Notes under the pieces: generated by a model | Told to the model about the DNA's origin: nothing | The model's database searches: none | The model's input: only the letters and a program-made list of their open reading frames with translations | Shown here: in pieces, positions 15,578 through 22,570 of the stretch | How the letters are laid out: every line of letters begins with the position of its first letter | Numbering within the stretch: the first letter of the stretch is position 1 | Made by a program: the position numbers and the translations under genes | Source of the DNA: Thiomargarita sp. | GTDB lineage: Bacteria; Pseudomonadota; Gammaproteobacteria; Beggiatoales; Beggiatoaceae | NCBI GenBank assembly: GCA_020721025.1 | Contig: DYNO01000029.1 | Location: 1-23,532 of the forward strand | Direction of reading: 5' to 3' | DNA length: 23,532 nucleotides

Positions 15578-17152
15578 ATGGAACCACTTATTATGTTACA
15601 ACACAAAATAAAATTTCAACGGATGGCACGACTTTTTTATCTAATTTTGCTCTGCGGCGTGATTGGGGGCGGAGTCACTATCGCACATGCGGAAGGCGGG
15701 TACAATTACGCAACCCAGTGGGGAACGTTGGGGAACGGATTGGGGCAGTTCAATCGCCCGGTCAGTATCGCCATTGATAAACAAGGCAATCTCTATGTTG
15801 CGGATATGTATAATCATCGTATCCAAAAATTTAACAGCAACGGCACTTATGTGACGCAATGGGGCACGTTTGGAGCAGGTCAAGGGCAGTTCAGCAGTCC
15901 GAGCGCAGTTGCTGTGGATAGTCGTGGTTATGTGTATGTGGCGGACAGTAATAATTATCGAATTCAACAGTTTAACAGCAATGGCAGTTATCTCACTCAG
16001 TGGGGCAGTTTGGGGGCGGGGGATGGACAATTCTTTTTTCCTAGCAGTGTTTCTGTCGATAGCAACGGCAATGTGTTTGTTATCACGAATAATCAGCGGA
16101 CAACGCTACAGTTCAACGTCAATGCCAGTTGGAATAATCAAGGCGCGCAACCCTTCACCAAACCTTACGGCGTGACTGTGGATGTGGAAGGCAATATTTA
16201 TGTTGTTGATTATGTGAATCATCGCATTAGAAAATTTAACCGTTATGGGGGTGCGATCATGCAATGGGGCAGTCGGGGAAGTGGCGTGGGGCAATTTCAA
16301 GCACCGGAAGGCATTGCTGTTGACAGTCAAGGGAATGTTTATGTTGCCGATACCGGTAATCACCGAATTCAAAAGTTTACCACCACCACGCCCATTTCTA
16401 ACAACACCTATCTTTCCAAACTTGACGGTATCAGTGCCAATGCCCACGTCGGCGATAGACCGTTGATTGCTGGGATTCTTATTTCTGGAGGCACCAAGCG
16501 AGTGATGGTGCGAGCTTCCAGTGTTGAAGGCGTGCTTGATCCCGCAGTCGAAATCTTCACCTATCCCGACAGAAAATCGGTTGCAAAAAATGACGCTTGG
16601 GTAGCTCATCCCGCCGCCGCTGAATTGACCGCCAATAAACTTACTCCCGCCCGCAGTACCGATGCCGCCATGATTCTTGAATTATCACCGGGACTTTACA
16701 CCGCCGAAGTGACTCGCAACACGCCACTTGCTGGGCTGGGAATTGTCGAAGTTTATGATATGAATGTATTTACCGGCATGTCACATTCGTCTCAATTCGG
16801 TGGCATCAGTGCCAATGCGTATATTGGTGACAAGCCGATGATATCAGGAATTTTAATCTCAGGCGGGACGAAACGTCTCATGGTACGCGCTTCGAGTGTG
16901 GATGGCATGATTGATCCATCGGTTGAAGTGTTTACTTATCCCGATAGACAATCACTCGGCAAAAACGACGCATGGACGACTGATCCGCTCATGGCAACTG
17001 AATTGACTGCAAAACAATTTACCCCAGCGCGAACTACCGACGCGGCGATGATTCTCGAACTGCCGCCGGGTTTATACACTGCCGAAGTCACACGCACGCC
17101 CGGTACGACCAATTTTGGAGCGGGAATTCTTGAAGTTTATGACATAGATTAA
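15578..17152 (+). CDS. Secreted NHL-repeat protein with duplicated C-terminal domain
   Basis: A 524-aa exported protein. AAGG lies 6 nt before the ATG at 15578; an internal Met (residue 16) begins a cleaner leader, MARLFYLILLCGVIGGGVTIAHA, cut before EGG. About five NHL repeats follow (residues 45-280), each with the pattern GQF..P..IAVD..GN.YVAD..NHRIQKF and an interblade QWG; the fourth is degenerate. They should form a beta-propeller. Two related domains of about 120 aa come next (residues 285-405 and 406-524), each with GISANA.(V/I)GD.P.I.GILISGGTKR.MVRAS, a TYPDR..NDAW segment and LPGLYTAEVT...EVYD, a module I recall at the ends of large secreted proteins. It is transcribed divergently from the fibro-slime protein, so both may belong to the cell surface or matrix. 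Propeller call confident; ligand unknown. Confidence 0.85.
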   Translation: MEPLIMLQHKIKFQRMARLFYLILLCGVIGGGVTIAHAEGGYNYATQWGTLGNGLGQFNRPVSIAIDKQGNLYVADMYNHRIQKFNSNGTYVTQWGTFGAGQGQFSSPSAVAVDSRGYVYVADSNNYRIQQFNSNGSYLTQWGSLGAGDGQFFFPSSVSVDSNGNVFVITNNQRTTLQFNVNASWNNQGAQPFTKPYGVTVDVEGNIYVVDYVNHRIRKFNRYGGAIMQWGSRGSGVGQFQAPEGIAVDSQGNVYVADTGNHRIQKFTTTTPISNNTYLSKLDGISANAHVGDRPLIAGILISGGTKRVMVRASSVEGVLDPAVEIFTYPDRKSVAKNDAWVAHPAAAELTANKLTPARSTDAAMILELSPGLYTAEVTRNTPLAGLGIVEVYDMNVFTGMSHSSQFGGISANAYIGDKPMISGILISGGTKRLMVRASSVDGMIDPSVEVFTYPDRQSLGKNDAWTTDPLMATELTAKQFTPARTTDAAMILELPPGLYTAEVTRTPGTTNFGAGILEVYDID

Positions 17153-17169
17153 AATTAACCACGTTTTTA

Positions 17170-17202
17170 AAACCTGTCAGGTTTCAGAAATCTGGCGGGT
17201 TT
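17170..17202. terminator. Convergent hairpin terminator after the NHL gene
   Basis: AAACCTGTCAG (17170-17180) pairs with CTGGCGGGTTT (17192-17202) over 11 bp with two G-U pairs and an 11-nt loop. It has T-rich sequence on one side and A-rich on the other, so it can serve the NHL gene (+) and the small gene ending at 17231 (-). The AACCTGTCAGGTTT motif resembles widespread repeat hairpins. Confidence 0.6.
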
Positions 17203-17230
17203 AAAAAATAATCTTTAAAATCAATGAGTT

Positions 17231-17593
17231 CTATGATGAAAGCTGAGATTCTTGCTGTTTTTTATAAACATGACTGATCGCGTTGCCTAATCCAATTTCA
17301 TCCAAAGCAGCAACGATACTCTCATGAAATAATCCGCATTCACTTTCTAACAAATCAATAAAAATTTTAGCTGCCAACAACATTTTGACGGCAGGATCAT
17401 TGACCAAGAACGCACCCCGCAACCCATTCTCTTCCAAAGCAATTTCTAAAACTTCTTCTTCCATCGCATCGACCAGCACATCACGAAAAGGTTTGTCAGG
17501 CGGCGTTTGCAATAAATCAATCATTGCTCTCGTCAGCATGGACTTGGTTTGCTCATCGCTTAATAACACCGTTTTTGGCACAATGTGTTCCAT
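17231..17593 (-). CDS. Hypothetical acidic alpha-helical protein
   Basis: A 120-aa protein starting MEHIVPKTVLLSDEQTKSML, with AGGAA about 9 nt before the ATG. It looks wholly helical and acidic, with DVLVDAMEEEVLEIALEENGLRGA in the middle and a C-terminal helix ending in Lys/Gln/Ser. No signal peptide, membrane segment, Cys or known motif is visible. Downstream it converges on the NHL gene; upstream a 199-nt gap with a palindromic element separates it from rpiA on the same strand. Codon use and the good ribosome-binding site support a real gene. Function unknown. Confidence 0.65.
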   Translation of the reverse strand: MEHIVPKTVLLSDEQTKSMLTRAMIDLLQTPPDKPFRDVLVDAMEEEVLEIALEENGLRGAFLVNDPAVKMLLAAKIFIDLLESECGLFHESIVAALDEIGLGNAISHVYKKQQESQLSS

Positions 17594-17682
17594 TTCAATA
17601 GATTCCTAGTTAAGATAAATGGGTTACATCTTGAAAATTGGGATAAATTCCGTCATACTTCGGATTGTTTTGAACCATGATC

Positions 17683-17770
17683 GGGAATGACGCAGTTCAA
17701 ATCTTGACGTTCAATCAAATTTCGTTTTATCTGAAGAAATTGATGATAACATTTGAACTGGTCGCTTCCT
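17683..17770. repeat. Intergenic palindromic element, copy 2
   Basis: The left arm GGGAATGACGCAGTTCAAAT faces the right arm ATTTGAACTGGTCGCTTCC, an imperfect inverted repeat. The centre contains TTCAATCA, near the CAATCAGTT of the other copies, and TTTCGTTTTATCTGAAGAAATT shared with the degenerate copy at 8282-8388. It lies between the small unknown gene and rpiA. Confidence 0.65.
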
Positions 17771-17792
17771 CATGCCAAATTCTTATAAAAAA

Positions 17793-18452
17793 TTAGGTCA
17801 TCACTTTCACGCCGCTGTCTGTGCCAAGCAACAAAACATCCGCGGGACGTTGGGCAAAAATTCCATTACAAACCACTCCAGCGATTTGATTCAATTGCGT
17901 TTCTAATTTCACCGGTTCAAGAATTTGCAAGTTGTGAACATCTAAAATCAGATTGCCGTTATCGGTGATCACCCCTTCTCGCCACACGGGTTTCCCGCCC
18001 AATTTGACCAATTCACGCGCCACATAACTACGCGCCATTGGGATGACCTCGACGGGTAAGGGAAAACGCCCCAGCATTTCGACTAATTTAGAATCATCGG
18101 TAATACAGACGAATTTCCTACTGACCGCGGCGACAATCTTTTCCCGTGTCAATGCGCCGCCACCGCCCTTAATCAAGTGTAAATGATGGGTTGCCTCGTC
18201 CGCGCCGTCAACGTAAACTGAAATTTCATTGACACCATTCAAATCGAGCACCGGAATATGATGAGATTTAAGGCGTTGTGCGGTCGCGCTGGAACTGGCA
18301 ACTGTCCCTTCAATTTTGTGTTTCATGGTTGCCAGTGCATCAATAAAGAAATTGGCAGTGCTGCCTGTCCCCACACCAATGATTGTGTCAGGTTCAACAT
18401 ATTCTAAAGCCGCTTTTGCAACAAGTTGTTTCTTTTCATCGGAATTTAACAT
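17793..18452 (-). CDS. rpiA: Ribose-5-phosphate isomerase A
   Basis: Cytoplasmic enzyme of the non-oxidative pentose phosphate pathway interconverting ribose 5-phosphate and ribulose 5-phosphate. The length, 219 aa, equals that of E. coli RpiA. Motifs: the phosphate loop GVGTGSTA (26-33), the DGADE segment (Asp82, Asp85), KGGGGALTREK with Lys95 and the expected catalytic Glu104, and a C-terminal GVVCNGIFAQRPADVLLLGT. GGAGG lies about 5 nt before the ATG. It is flanked on both sides by gaps that each hold a palindromic element and is probably monocistronic. A confident assignment. Confidence 0.97.
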   Translation of the reverse strand: MLNSDEKKQLVAKAALEYVEPDTIIGVGTGSTANFFIDALATMKHKIEGTVASSSATAQRLKSHHIPVLDLNGVNEISVYVDGADEATHHLHLIKGGGGALTREKIVAAVSRKFVCITDDSKLVEMLGRFPLPVEVIPMARSYVARELVKLGGKPVWREGVITDNGNLILDVHNLQILEPVKLETQLNQIAGVVCNGIFAQRPADVLLLGTDSGVKVMT

Positions 18453-18528
18453 CTATCCTCCATAAAGTGAGCAAACGGTTGTTTTTAATATCATTTAACA
18501 GAATTTCTATCCAATTTTTCAAAATTCC

Positions 18529-18597
18529 GGGAGTTACGCAGTTCAAAATGTAACTTGGATTTAATTCAATCAGTTGGCATTTCAAGTGCGTAACTTC
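18529..18597. repeat. Intergenic palindromic element, copy 3
   Basis: GGGAGTTACGCAGTTCAAAATG at the left faces CATTTCAAGTGCGTAACTTC at the right; the arms are reverse complements with a few mismatches. The centre holds CAATCAGTT. This is the cleanest member of the family and sits between rpiA and the exported-protein locus. Confidence 0.7.
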
Positions 18598-18643
18598 TAA
18601 ACTTTAATGATGAAAATCAGGATTCACATCCCAATTATTTTCA

Positions 18644-19553
18644 CTACTCATGATAAGTGTTAGCGATACTCAAACGACCCAAACCAATGATCGCCACTTC
18701 AGGCAAGGATTTCACCAGGGCATTGGGTCCAATAAATTCAAACAATCCAGCTTCATGTTGCACACCGGCGGGATCAACAATTTCATTTAACGTGCGTCCA
18801 TTGCCCCGGAAATGTTCAAAAATACTCAGTTTTTTCTCCAATAAATCGCGATACACCCAATCTGACCCGCCAACCGTCTTCAATTGCGAATAACTGGTAG
18901 TTTTTACCCGTTGAATGCCTTCCGCAGGAAAACTTAACACAAAATATTTTTGCGCGGGCGTGTTATAAAACAACTGGTTCGGTGCAAATTCACCCTTTTT
19001 ACTCGGTTCGACCGTTGCCACCTCCGTTAAGCGATAAAACACGGTCATCACATTATCCCAAAGTTGGTGCATAGATTTTGTTCATCCATTCCATCGGCAA
19101 TTCACCATTTCTCACATCCGAGAAAGTGACACTACTGGGATAGCTGAAAATAATCGCCACCATGTCAGTATCCCGTTGCCACCGAATAATGTCTTCTGCC
19201 TCGTAACCGATATCAAGATAGATGTCTAACAAAGACTTACCGTAAATACCTTCGGGCGTAGTAAAAAATACAAACGGCTTGGTGCCCAAAATTGCGCTAT
19301 CACTGATTTTATTTTCCTCAGTCAACGTATATTTACGAGGCGCGATACGCACAAAATAATTGGTGCTGGTGGACAGAGCTTCGTAAGGAATTTTGGGATA
19401 AGCAAGATTTTGAGCGCGCCGCACAACTTCCTGCAAACTACTGGAAAGACTCGCAATATCATCAGGATAGAGCAAATCACGTTCTTTTGCCATCGTTGGC
19501 GTACCGAAAGCAAGACATATCAAAACAATAAACGAGCTAACTAATTTAAGCAT
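18644..19553 (-). pseudogene. Exported protein of unknown function, split by a one-base frameshift
   Basis: Two frames, 19553-19053 (166 aa) and 19072-18644 (142 aa), overlap by 20 nt and read as one protein of about 302 aa. The first begins MLKLVSSFIVLICLAFGTPTMA, a standard signal peptide, behind GAGGA. It ends APTLG-stop at TTTGGGATAATG (minus strand, 19057-19065), and adding one G gives APTLGDNVMTVFYRL, running straight into the second frame. The second frame has no good ribosome-binding site or leader, which argues against two genes. Segments such as FFTTPEGIYGKSLLDIYLDIGYEAEDIIRWQRDTD and FEFIGPNALVKSLPEVAIIGLG look well conserved, but I do not recognise the family. Either a recent mutation or a homopolymer undercall; the rest of the reading frame is undamaged. 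Confidence 0.7.
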
Positions 19554-19581
19554 CAGGTAATTCCTCTGGAGTGGTTATCAC

Positions 19582-19610
19582 TTGACATTGTAATTATCTT
19601 AAAGTTAGAT
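19582..19610 (+). promoter_or_regulatory. Sigma-70-like promoter P1 for lepA-lepB
   Basis: TTGACA (perfect -35, 19582-19587), a 17-nt spacer, then TTAGAT (4/6 -10, 19605-19610). Transcription would start near 19617, giving a leader of about 240 nt before lepA. Confidence 0.55.
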
Positions 19611-19643
19611 GTAAAGAATTTCATGAATTCATTGACCAACTGA

Positions 19644-19672
19644 TTGATAAATATGAGATAAAATGATAGAAT
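19644..19672 (+). promoter_or_regulatory. Sigma-70-like promoter P2 for lepA-lepB
   Basis: TTGATA (5/6 -35, 19644-19649), a 17-nt spacer, then TAGAAT (5/6 -10, 19667-19672), giving a leader of about 180 nt. Confidence 0.55.
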
Positions 19673-19836
19673 AGATAAAAACAGAAATCACATTGTGTAA
19701 TTATAAATTTCAGGTGTATCATCGTGATGACAGCGTAAACTTATTCTAAAACCCGCGCTTTTATGTTATGCTTGTGGTAAATAAATAACAGCATGTTGCA
19801 TTTCTGCTCTGTGACACTTTCAATTCCCTTTCAAAG

Positions 19837-19860
19837 ATGTCTGATATTCGTCCTACATGA
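19837..19860 (+). other. Eight-codon mini-ORF overlapping the lepA start
   Basis: ATG at 19837 reads MSDIRPT then TGA at 19858-19860, overlapping the lepA ATG (19857) as ATGA. lepA has no visible Shine-Dalgarno of its own, so reinitiation from this mini-ORF is possible. Alternatively it is the remnant of a longer LepA N-terminus. Confidence 0.3.
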
Positions 19861-21653
19861 AACTGATTCGTAATTTTTCTATCATCGCACACATAGATCA
19901 TGGTAAATCAACCTTGGCTGATCGCTTCATTCAAACCTGCGGCGGTCTGGCTGAACGAGAAATGGAAGCACAAGTGCTTGATTCTATGGATTTAGAGCGT
20001 GAACGCGGTATCACTATTAAAGCCCAAAGTGTGACGCTAAATTATCGGGCAAAAGATGGACAAACGTATCAACTCAACTTTATTGATACACCGGGACATG
20101 TGGATTTTTCGTATGAAGTTTCTCGTTCTCTCGCAGCGTGTGAGGGGGCATTACTCGTGGTCGATGCCGCGCAAGGGGTTGAAGCCCAAAGTGTTGCCAA
20201 TTGTTACACCGCGATTGAGCAAGGTTTAGAAGTGGTTCCCGTATTGAATAAAATTGATCTGCCCTCTGCGGAGCCGGAACGGGTGATCAAGCAAATTGAA
20301 GAAATCATTGGAATTGAAGCCAAAACCGCGATCCATGTCAGTGCGAAAACGGGCGTAGGCATCACGGAGTTGCTCGAATCGTTGATTGAACGCATTCCTC
20401 CGCCAAAAGGCAGTCCGGACAATCCGTTGCAAGCTCTGATTATTGATTCGTGGTTTGACAATTACTTAGGCGTGGTATCCTTAGTACGAGTGATGCAAGG
20501 ACGGATGTATAAACGTCAGAAAATGCAAGTGATGTCAACGGGACGCAATTTCTTGGTTGACAAAGTGGGAATTTTCACGCCAAAACGTCAAGAATGTGAC
20601 GCACTCGAAGCCGGTGAAGTGGGCTTTGTGATTGCAAATATTAAAGAAATTGGTGGCGCGCCAGTCGGTGACACGTTAACCGATGCAGATCGCCCAACCA
20701 CGACTCCCTTGCCCGGTTTTAAAATGATTAAACCACGGGTATTTGCTGGCATGTTTCCGATAGACTCCGCTGATTTTGAACGCTTTCGGGAGGCTTTATC
20801 GAAATTACGCTTGAACGATGCGGCATTGTTTTATGAGCCAGAAAATTCACAAGCCCTTGGTTTTGGATTTCGTTGCGGTTTTCTCGGCATGTTACACATG
20901 GAAATCGTGCAAGAACGTTTAGAACGGGAATATGAACTCAATCTGATTACCAGCGCGCCAACCGTGATTTATGAAATCCTGACCACGAAGGACGAAATTA
21001 TCACCATTGACAACCCCTCAGAATTACCGATGGGCAGTGGCGTGAAAGAAATTCGTGAACCGATTGTTGAAGCCAATATTCTGGTACCGCAGGAATATGT
21101 CGGCAATATCATGACCTTGTGCATCGACAAACGCGGCGTGCAGACCAAGTTACATTACGTTGGTTCTCAAGTGGCATTGAGTTACGAACTGCCGATGAGC
21201 GAATTGATCAGTGACTTTTTTGACCGTTTGAAATCGCTGAGTCGGGGTTATGCCTCGTTAGATTACAATATCTTACGGTTTCAAGCTGCCGATTTGGTCA
21301 AGTTGGACGTGCTGATCAATGGCGAAAAAGTGGATGCTTTGTCGATCATCGTGCATCGCGCCCACAGCACCTCACGAGGTCGGGAATTGGTTGAACGAAT
21401 GAAAGAAGTGATTCCGCGGCAAATGTTTGATGTAGCGATTCAAGCGGCGATTGGGGCGCAAATTATCGCTCGTCAGACAGTCAAAGCCATGCGTAAAAAT
21501 GTGTTAGCAAAATGCTATGGCGGTGACGTGACGCGGAAGAAAAAATTGCTGGAGAAACAAAAAGAAGGTAAAAAACGTATGAAGCAACTGGGGACGGTTT
21601 CCATTCCACAAGAAGCCTTTTTAGCCGTGTTACACATTGGGAAAGACAAATGA
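19857..21653 (+). CDS. lepA: Elongation factor 4 (LepA), translational GTPase
   Basis: A 598-aa ribosome-binding GTPase (E. coli 599), proposed to act on stalled or initiating ribosomes. G-domain motifs: AHIDHGKST, the switch I region ERGITI, DTPGHVD and NKIDLP. The EF-4-specific C-terminal domain is present (CYGGDVTRKKKLLEKQKEGKKRMKQ, then the final Ala-rich tail). The start MKLIRNFSIIAHIDHGKST is the usual one. No Shine-Dalgarno is visible. The stop overlaps the lepB start (ATGA), the conserved lepA-lepB operon of proteobacteria. Confidence 0.97.
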   Translation: MKLIRNFSIIAHIDHGKSTLADRFIQTCGGLAEREMEAQVLDSMDLERERGITIKAQSVTLNYRAKDGQTYQLNFIDTPGHVDFSYEVSRSLAACEGALLVVDAAQGVEAQSVANCYTAIEQGLEVVPVLNKIDLPSAEPERVIKQIEEIIGIEAKTAIHVSAKTGVGITELLESLIERIPPPKGSPDNPLQALIIDSWFDNYLGVVSLVRVMQGRMYKRQKMQVMSTGRNFLVDKVGIFTPKRQECDALEAGEVGFVIANIKEIGGAPVGDTLTDADRPTTTPLPGFKMIKPRVFAGMFPIDSADFERFREALSKLRLNDAALFYEPENSQALGFGFRCGFLGMLHMEIVQERLEREYELNLITSAPTVIYEILTTKDEIITIDNPSELPMGSGVKEIREPIVEANILVPQEYVGNIMTLCIDKRGVQTKLHYVGSQVALSYELPMSELISDFFDRLKSLSRGYASLDYNILRFQAADLVKLDVLINGEKVDALSIIVHRAHSTSRGRELVERMKEVIPRQMFDVAIQAAIGAQIIARQTVKAMRKNVLAKCYGGDVTRKKKLLEKQKEGKKRMKQLGTVSIPQEAFLAVLHIGKDK

Positions 21654-22480
21654 ATTGGGATTTAGCAGCTTTTTTAGTGATTTTAATTGCAATCAGCCTA
21701 GTATTATGGTTATACGACATCTTGTTCTTAATGTCACGGCGTAACGAATTGAAAGAACGCATGTCTTCGGAATTGAGAACGGAAGAAGAAATCGCCGAAG
21801 TCACGCGTCCCCCTTTTTTAGTCGATTTGGCGCGCTCCCTGTTACCCATTTTTCTTATCGTATTGATTTTACGCTCATTTTTAGCTGAACCGTTTCGCAT
21901 TCCCTCCGGTTCCATGATGCCGACATTGTTGGTTGGGGATTTTATCTTGGTGAACAAATTCACGTATGGGATTCGTTTACCTGTGATAAATCAAAAAATT
22001 ATCTCAATCAGTGAACCAAAACGCGGCGATGTGGTGGTGTTTCGTTACCCCGAAGACCCCAAAATTCCCTATATCAAAAGAGTGGTGGGATTGCCGGGCG
22101 ACCATCTGATGTATCACATTGCCAATAAAACGTTATATATCAACGGCGAACCTATCCCACAAAAAACAGTTGGTTCTTATCAGGGGGTGGGGGAAGGCAG
22201 CGGCATGACTGGGGCGGATGAAAAAATCGAGAACTTACAAGGTGTTGAACATTCTGTCCTGCTCTACCAAAACCGTAATTTTAACGCAGTCATGCCATAC
22301 ATCAACATGACCATACCGCCTAAACATTATTTTGTATTAGGGGATAATCGCGACAACAGTCGGGACAGTCGTTTTTGGGGCACCGTGCCGGAGGAGAATT
22401 TAATCGGCAAAGCGTTTTTGATTTGGATGAATTGGGATCGTGGGGTCAATTGGGATCGTATCGGGCAAAATATCCGTTAA
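21650..22480 (+). CDS. lepB: Signal peptidase I
   Basis: A 276-aa inner-membrane serine protease that removes signal peptides from exported proteins. Two N-terminal membrane helices (about residues 5-28 and 62-79) precede the catalytic domain. The Ser88/Lys143 dyad is in IPSGSMMPTLLVGD and YIKRVVGLPGD, and the family box GDNRDNSRDSRFWGTVP is intact. It overlaps lepA by 4 nt. The rnc-era genes that usually follow in gammaproteobacteria are missing; a convergent restriction-modification gene lies next. It would process the secreted fibro-slime, NHL and other exported proteins of this window, though not the lipoproteins. Confidence 0.97.
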   Translation: MNWDLAAFLVILIAISLVLWLYDILFLMSRRNELKERMSSELRTEEEIAEVTRPPFLVDLARSLLPIFLIVLILRSFLAEPFRIPSGSMMPTLLVGDFILVNKFTYGIRLPVINQKIISISEPKRGDVVVFRYPEDPKIPYIKRVVGLPGDHLMYHIANKTLYINGEPIPQKTVGSYQGVGEGSGMTGADEKIENLQGVEHSVLLYQNRNFNAVMPYINMTIPPKHYFVLGDNRDNSRDSRFWGTVPEENLIGKAFLIWMNWDRGVNWDRIGQNIR

Positions 22481-22518
22481 ATCAACGTGTTGGAGCTAGA
22501 GCAATTTGATTGATTGCC

Positions 22519-22563
22519 AAACCTGAAAATAAAAGTTTACTATCACTTTCATTATTCAGGTTT
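22519..22563. terminator. Convergent hairpin between lepB and the methyltransferase gene
   Basis: AAACCTGAA (22519-22527) and TTCAGGTTT (22555-22563) form a 9-bp perfect stem with a loop of 27 nt that may pair further through bulges. It lies between two 3' ends and could terminate both. There is no strong U-run. Confidence 0.45.
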
Positions 22564-22570
22564 GCTCACC

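Larger units (their letters stand above)
19554..19856. other. Divergent regulatory region between the exported-protein locus and lepA
   Basis: This 303-nt AT-rich gap contains two plus-strand promoter candidates and an 8-codon mini-ORF that overlaps the lepA start. GAGGA for the minus-strand gene lies at its left end. No RNA gene or further ORF is seen. Confidence 0.6.

Noticed and set aside
18644..19072. Separate 142-aa gene downstream of the exported protein
   Set aside because: No ribosome-binding site or signal peptide; one added G fuses it smoothly to the upstream frame.
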